Part shown: positions 60,733-64,000 of the stretch, piece after piece
Layout: the number at the start of each line of letters is the position of its first letter
Numbering within the stretch: the first letter of the stretch is position 1
From: Burkholderiales bacterium
GTDB taxonomy: Bacteria > Pseudomonadota > Gammaproteobacteria > Burkholderiales > Ga0077523
Direction of reading: 5' to 3'
Length of the DNA stretch: 64,000 nucleotides
Assembly (NCBI GenBank): GCA_022843925.1
Contig: JALHMS010000002.1
Coordinates: forward strand, 205,906-269,905
The notes under the pieces: generated by a model
Database searches by the model: none
The model's input: the letters and a program-made list of their open reading frames with translations, nothing else
What the model was told of the DNA's origin: nothing
Translations under genes and position numbers: made by a program

Positions 60733-63213
60733 ATGGGTGCATTCCTCGCGTTCATCACCGTGGTGGGTGCCTGGGCATTGGCCGCACGCCGAGCGTCAGG
60801 GCCGACTTGGGCGGGTGCCGCGCTCGCCCTGAACGGCCTTGCCCTCGGGTTCGGCGTCGCGGGTCCGCGTGCCGCCTTGTCGGCAGCCGTCGCCGTGGCG
60901 GCGATCTCCCTCGTCATGCTCCTGCCGCCGCTGCGGCGCACCCTGGTCAGCAACCGGCTCCTCGTGTGGTTCCGGAAGGTCCTGCCGCCCGTGTCTGCGA
61001 CGGAGCAGGAAGCGCTCGACGCCGGAACGGTCTGGTGGGACGGCGATCTCTTCGGCGGGCGGCCCGACTGGCAGCGCCTGCTGGCATTCCCGAAGCCGAC
61101 GCTGTCGTCCGACGAGCAGGCATTCCTCGACGGACCGGTGAACGAGCTGTGCGGGATGCTCGACGACTGGGAGGTCACGCATGAGCGCAACGATCTTCCA
61201 CCCGAGGCGTGGCAGTTCATCAAGGACCGCGGATTCATGGGGATGATCATCCCCCGCGAGTACGGCGGCCTCGGTTTCTCGGCGCTGGCCCACAGCGAGG
61301 TGGTGGCCCGTCTCGCGACGCGCAGCCCGACGGCGACCGTGACGGTCATGGTTCCGAACTCCCTCGGCCCCGCGGAGCTTCTGCTGCACTATGGGACGGA
61401 CGAGCAGAAGCGCCATTACCTCCCGCGGCTCGCGAAGGGACTCGAGATCCCGTGCTTCGCGCTCACCGGGCCCGAGGCGGGTTCGGACGCGGGTTCGATC
61501 CCCGACCTCGGCATCGTCTGCCGTGGCGTCCACGAAGGCCGCGAGGTGCTCGGCATGCGCGTGACGTGGGAAAAGCGCTACATCACGCTGGGCCCCGTGG
61601 CGACGCTGCTCGGACTCGCGTTCCGATTGCGCGACCCCGACCGGCTGCTGGGCGGCGAGACCGATGTCGGCATCACGCTGGCCCTCATCCCGACGAGCCA
61701 TCCGGGCGTCGAGATCGGGCGCCGGCACTTCCCCCTCAACGGATCGTTCATGAACGGCCCGAACTCCGGGCGTGATGTCTTCATCCCCATGGACTGGGTG
61801 ATCGGCGGCCCGGCGCGGGTGGGGCAGGGCTGGCGGATGCTCATGGAGTGCCTCGCGGCGGGCCGATCGATCTCGCTGCCGTCGTCGTGCGCCGGCATGG
61901 CGAAGCTGGCGGCGCGGACGACCGGGGCCTACGGGCGCATCCGGACGCAGTTCCGTACGCCGATCGCGCGGTTCGAGGGCGTCGACGAAGCCCTCGCGAG
62001 GATCGTCGGCCATACCTACCTGATCGAGGCGGCGAGGGTGACGACTGCCGGCGCGGTGGACCTCGGCGAGAAGCCCTCCGTGATCTCCGCGATCGTGAAG
62101 TATCACCTCACCGAACGCGGCCGCGCCGTCATCAACGACGCGATGGACATCCACGGCGGCAAGGGCATCTGCCTCGGGCCGAACAACTATCTCGGGCGCG
62201 CCTATCAGCAGGTGCCGATCGGCATCACGGTCGAGGGCGCCAACATCCTCACGCGCAGCATGATCGTCTTCGGGCAGGGCGCGATCCGCTGCCATCCGTT
62301 CGTGCTGCGCGAGATCGCGGCGACCCGTGAATCCGATCCCGCCCGCGCGTCGCGAATGTTCGACGCCGCGCTGTGGGGCCATGTCCGTTTCCTGCTGGGC
62401 AACTTCGCGTCGGCGCTCTGGCACGGAATCACGGGCAGCCGATTCGCAGCGGCACCCGCCGGGAATCCGATGGCCCGCCACTATCGCGAACTGGCCCGGC
62501 TGTCGGCCGTGTTCGCGTTTGCCGCGGACATCGCGATGCTCGTGATCGGCGGCGCCCTGAAGCGTCGAGAGAAACTGTCGGCCCGCCTCGGCGATGTGCT
62601 GTCCCAGCTCTACCTCGCGTCGTGCGTGCTGAAGCGGTACGCCGATGATGGTCATCCGGAGGCCGACGCCCCGATCGTCCGCTGGTGCCTGGAGGACGCC
62701 GTGCACCGCGCCGAGGAGGCCTTGCAGGGGCTCGCGCAGAACTTCCCGGGGCGGCTCCCGCGGGCCTTGATCCGGCTGGCGGCGTTTCCGCTCGGGCGCC
62801 GCGGCGCCCCGCCGGACGACCGGCTCGGCAGCGTGGTGGCAAGGCTCGCCACCGAGATCTCCCCGACACGCGACCGGCTCACGCGGGGCATGTTCCTGCC
62901 CATCCGTGCGGATGATCCCGTCGGGCGGCTCGAGGTGGCGCTCGCGACGATGCCGATGGCCGAGGCGCTCGACGTGAAGCTGCGTGCGGCCACCCGCGAG
63001 GGGCGCCTCCCCGCCGACGGACCGGATCGCCTCGATGAGGCCGTCCGGCTGGGCATCGTGACCGCCGACGAAGGGGCGGCGCTCGCGCAGCATCGGCGCG
63101 TCGTTCGGGACTGCATCATGGTCGACGACTTCCCGCACGACGTGGGGCGGGCAGCCACGACGCTCCCCGCCGCTGAACTGCCGTCGATACCGCGGGTGCA
63201 GCGCATCGCCTGA
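60733..63213 (+). CDS. fadE: Long acyl-CoA dehydrogenase, FadE type
   Basis: This gene encodes 826 residues, normal for FadE of proteobacteria. Two or three N-terminal hydrophobic segments (residues about 3-70) suggest membrane association. LPPEAWQFIKDRGFMGMIIPREYGGLGFSALAHSEV near residue 154 opens the dehydrogenase core, FALTGPEAGSDAGSIPD near 240 is the flavin motif and DIHGGKGICLGPNNYLGRAYQ near 470 another. The C-terminal domain of DUF1974 type (about 560-800) completes it. It starts fatty acid beta-oxidation. AATG-type ribosome site is weak. Confidence 0.94.
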   Translation: MGAFLAFITVVGAWALAARRASGPTWAGAALALNGLALGFGVAGPRAALSAAVAVAAISLVMLLPPLRRTLVSNRLLVWFRKVLPPVSATEQEALDAGTVWWDGDLFGGRPDWQRLLAFPKPTLSSDEQAFLDGPVNELCGMLDDWEVTHERNDLPPEAWQFIKDRGFMGMIIPREYGGLGFSALAHSEVVARLATRSPTATVTVMVPNSLGPAELLLHYGTDEQKRHYLPRLAKGLEIPCFALTGPEAGSDAGSIPDLGIVCRGVHEGREVLGMRVTWEKRYITLGPVATLLGLAFRLRDPDRLLGGETDVGITLALIPTSHPGVEIGRRHFPLNGSFMNGPNSGRDVFIPMDWVIGGPARVGQGWRMLMECLAAGRSISLPSSCAGMAKLAARTTGAYGRIRTQFRTPIARFEGVDEALARIVGHTYLIEAARVTTAGAVDLGEKPSVISAIVKYHLTERGRAVINDAMDIHGGKGICLGPNNYLGRAYQQVPIGITVEGANILTRSMIVFGQGAIRCHPFVLREIAATRESDPARASRMFDAALWGHVRFLLGNFASALWHGITGSRFAAAPAGNPMARHYRELARLSAVFAFAADIAMLVIGGALKRREKLSARLGDVLSQLYLASCVLKRYADDGHPEADAPIVRWCLEDAVHRAEEALQGLAQNFPGRLPRALIRLAAFPLGRRGAPPDDRLGSVVARLATEISPTRDRLTRGMFLPIRADDPVGRLEVALATMPMAEALDVKLRAATREGRLPADGPDRLDEAVRLGIVTADEGAALAQHRRVVRDCIMVDDFPHDVGRAATTLPAAELPSIPRVQRIA

Positions 63214-63375
63214 CGCCGGGCGGCACGTGGTTCTTCCGGGGAGGCAAGATTCCCGGCCGTCGAGGGCGCAGCAGAATGGCATTTGCATGGTTAAATCGCG
63301 GTGCCTGGGCCGGGGGTTTTCCCCGGCTGCGGGCTCCGCCACCCCGCCGCGCTCCGGCAGGGAAACGCACATGGA

Positions 63376-63804
63376 ATGCCAATGACCACACCGGAAGACC
63401 CGATTGCCGTCACCCTCCCTACGGACCGCGAGGTCGTGCTCCGGGTCGTCCCGATGCCTTCGGACGTCAATTCCACGGGCGACATCTTCGGTGGCTGGAT
63501 CATGGCGCAGGTCGACATCGCTGGGAGCATTCCGGCGTTCCGGCTCGCCCAGGGGCGGGTGGCCACCGTGGCGGTGAATTCGTTCGTGTTCAAGCAGCCC
63601 GTGCTGGTTGGCGATCTCGTCAGCTTCTACGCCGAGGTGGCGCGGGTGGGGCGCACGTCCGTGACGGTCAACGTGGAGGTGTTCGCGGAGCGCGGCATTC
63701 CGCAGCGGGCAGTGAAGGTCACCGAGGCCACCCTGACTTACGTGGCCATGGATGAAATGCGTCGTCCCCGGCCGGTCCGAAGCCCCTCGGTCGAGGGCGC
63801 ATGA
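63376..63804 (+). CDS. Acyl-CoA thioesterase, hot-dog fold (YciA type)
   Basis: This gene encodes 142 residues from ATG 63376 (ATG 63382 is equally possible). PMPSDVNSTGDIFGGWIMAQVDIAGSIPA near residue 25 contains the conserved N-S-x-G-D-I-F-G-G-W-x-M-x-Q-x-D of YciA-like thioesterases, with Asp as the active residue. It hydrolyses acyl-CoA, balancing CoA during fatty acid use. The longer reading frame from 63301 is rejected since its first 25 codons are GC-rich noise. Its position after fadE suits the lipid cluster. Confidence 0.88.
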   Translation: MPMTTPEDPIAVTLPTDREVVLRVVPMPSDVNSTGDIFGGWIMAQVDIAGSIPAFRLAQGRVATVAVNSFVFKQPVLVGDLVSFYAEVARVGRTSVTVNVEVFAERGIPQRAVKVTEATLTYVAMDEMRRPRPVRSPSVEGA

Positions 63805-63873
63805 GATCGGGTCGCGTTGCGCGACAGGCGACGCCCATGAAGTGATGTCTTTCGCACAGGAACGGAGGCGATC

Positions 63874-64000
63874 ATGAAACAGGCAGCTCACCTGGCGCTT
63901 CGCGGTACCGCGGGCGCAATTTCTCTTCTGATCTCGGCAGGCGCAGCACAGGCAGCAGGATTCGCACTGCCCTATCAGGGCGCATCGTCCATCGGCAACT
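63874..64000 (+). CDS. FadL/OmpP1-type outer membrane fatty acid porin, N-terminal part (3' end outside window)
   Basis: Only 42 codons are seen. Signal peptide residues 1-27 (basic start, hydrophobic core ISLLISAGAAQA) end at AQAA, and the mature protein begins GFALPYQGASSIGN, the usual FadL N-terminus that plugs the barrel. ACGGAGGCG precedes the ATG. The position just after thioesterase and FadE supports fatty acid or hydrocarbon uptake. Confidence 0.82.
   Translation, partial: MKQAAHLALRGTAGAISLLISAGAAQAAGFALPYQGASSIGN

Noticed and set aside
57530-60742. Open frame of 1070 codons on the minus strand opposite etfA and the acyl-CoA dehydrogenase
   Set aside because: It is antisense to two firmly identified genes and its composition (Arg, His, Gly, Val) is that of a GC-rich shadow frame; no domain is visible.
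60796-63891. Open frame of 1031 codons on the minus strand opposite fadE
   Set aside because: It is the complement of a clear FadE gene; strongly Arg/His-rich, no motif, no ribosome site.

Overview
The window is 64 kb of GC-rich, densely coded chromosome with about 60 genes. It carries no rRNA, tRNA, insertion sequence, phage gene or CRISPR array that I can see. Gene order (tsaB-rimI-uracil-DNA glycosylase; lplT-alr-radA; ompR-envZ; ispD-ispF; etfB-etfA-acyl-CoA dehydrogenase) and the frequent 4-base stop/start overlaps with ATG, GTG and TTG starts suggest a betaproteobacterium, probably a free-living aerobic heterotroph. This placement is an inference from content and order; no marker rRNA is present.

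Layout. 1-5.0 kb: the end of an acetamidase/formamidase gene with small exported proteins, a cupin, and an M48 protease overlapping a DUF898 membrane protein. 5.1-10.7 kb: a B3/4-domain protein, a LEA-type lipoprotein, ispD-ispF, thpR, msrB and an OmpR/EnvZ pair. 10.8-15.3 kb: an FMN-binding oxidase-like protein, a macrodomain protein and an exported propeller-like protein in overlapping genes, then a quinoprotein-like dehydrogenase paired with a small cytochrome c. 15.6-20.8 kb: a Cfa-type lipid methyltransferase with a flavin reductase, then a beta-keto acid cleavage enzyme with two dehydrogenases. 20.9-23.6 kb: a metal locus (CDF exporter, Fur-family regulator, HoxN-type permease). 23.8-39.3 kb: a solitary amino-acid-type binding protein, housekeeping genes (tsaB, rimI, udg, lemA and TPM proteins, lplT, alr, a GcvT-like protein, radA), a tandem array of REP-type palindromes, a PAS-GGDEF cyclase, and a NarX/NarL-type two-component pair.

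39.4-54.9 kb is the most distinctive part: a nearly one-directional block for small organic nitrogen compounds. It contains an amidase, a five-component ABC importer of the short-chain amide/urea class, HyuB and HyuA hydantoinase/oxoprolinase subunits, a dimethylamine monooxygenase set (haem N-demethylase subunit, flavin/2Fe-2S reductase, DmmA) and an APC permease. Together these could import and cleave amides or hydantoins and then remove N-methyl groups; the amidase fragment at position 1 fits the same theme.

55.2-64 kb is an acyl-CoA oxidation cluster: acyl-CoA ligase, EtfB/EtfA, a DmdC-type acyl-CoA dehydrogenase, a long FadE-type dehydrogenase, a hot-dog thioesterase and the start of a FadL-type outer membrane porin. 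It covers uptake, activation, first oxidation and electron transfer for fatty or other carboxylic acids.
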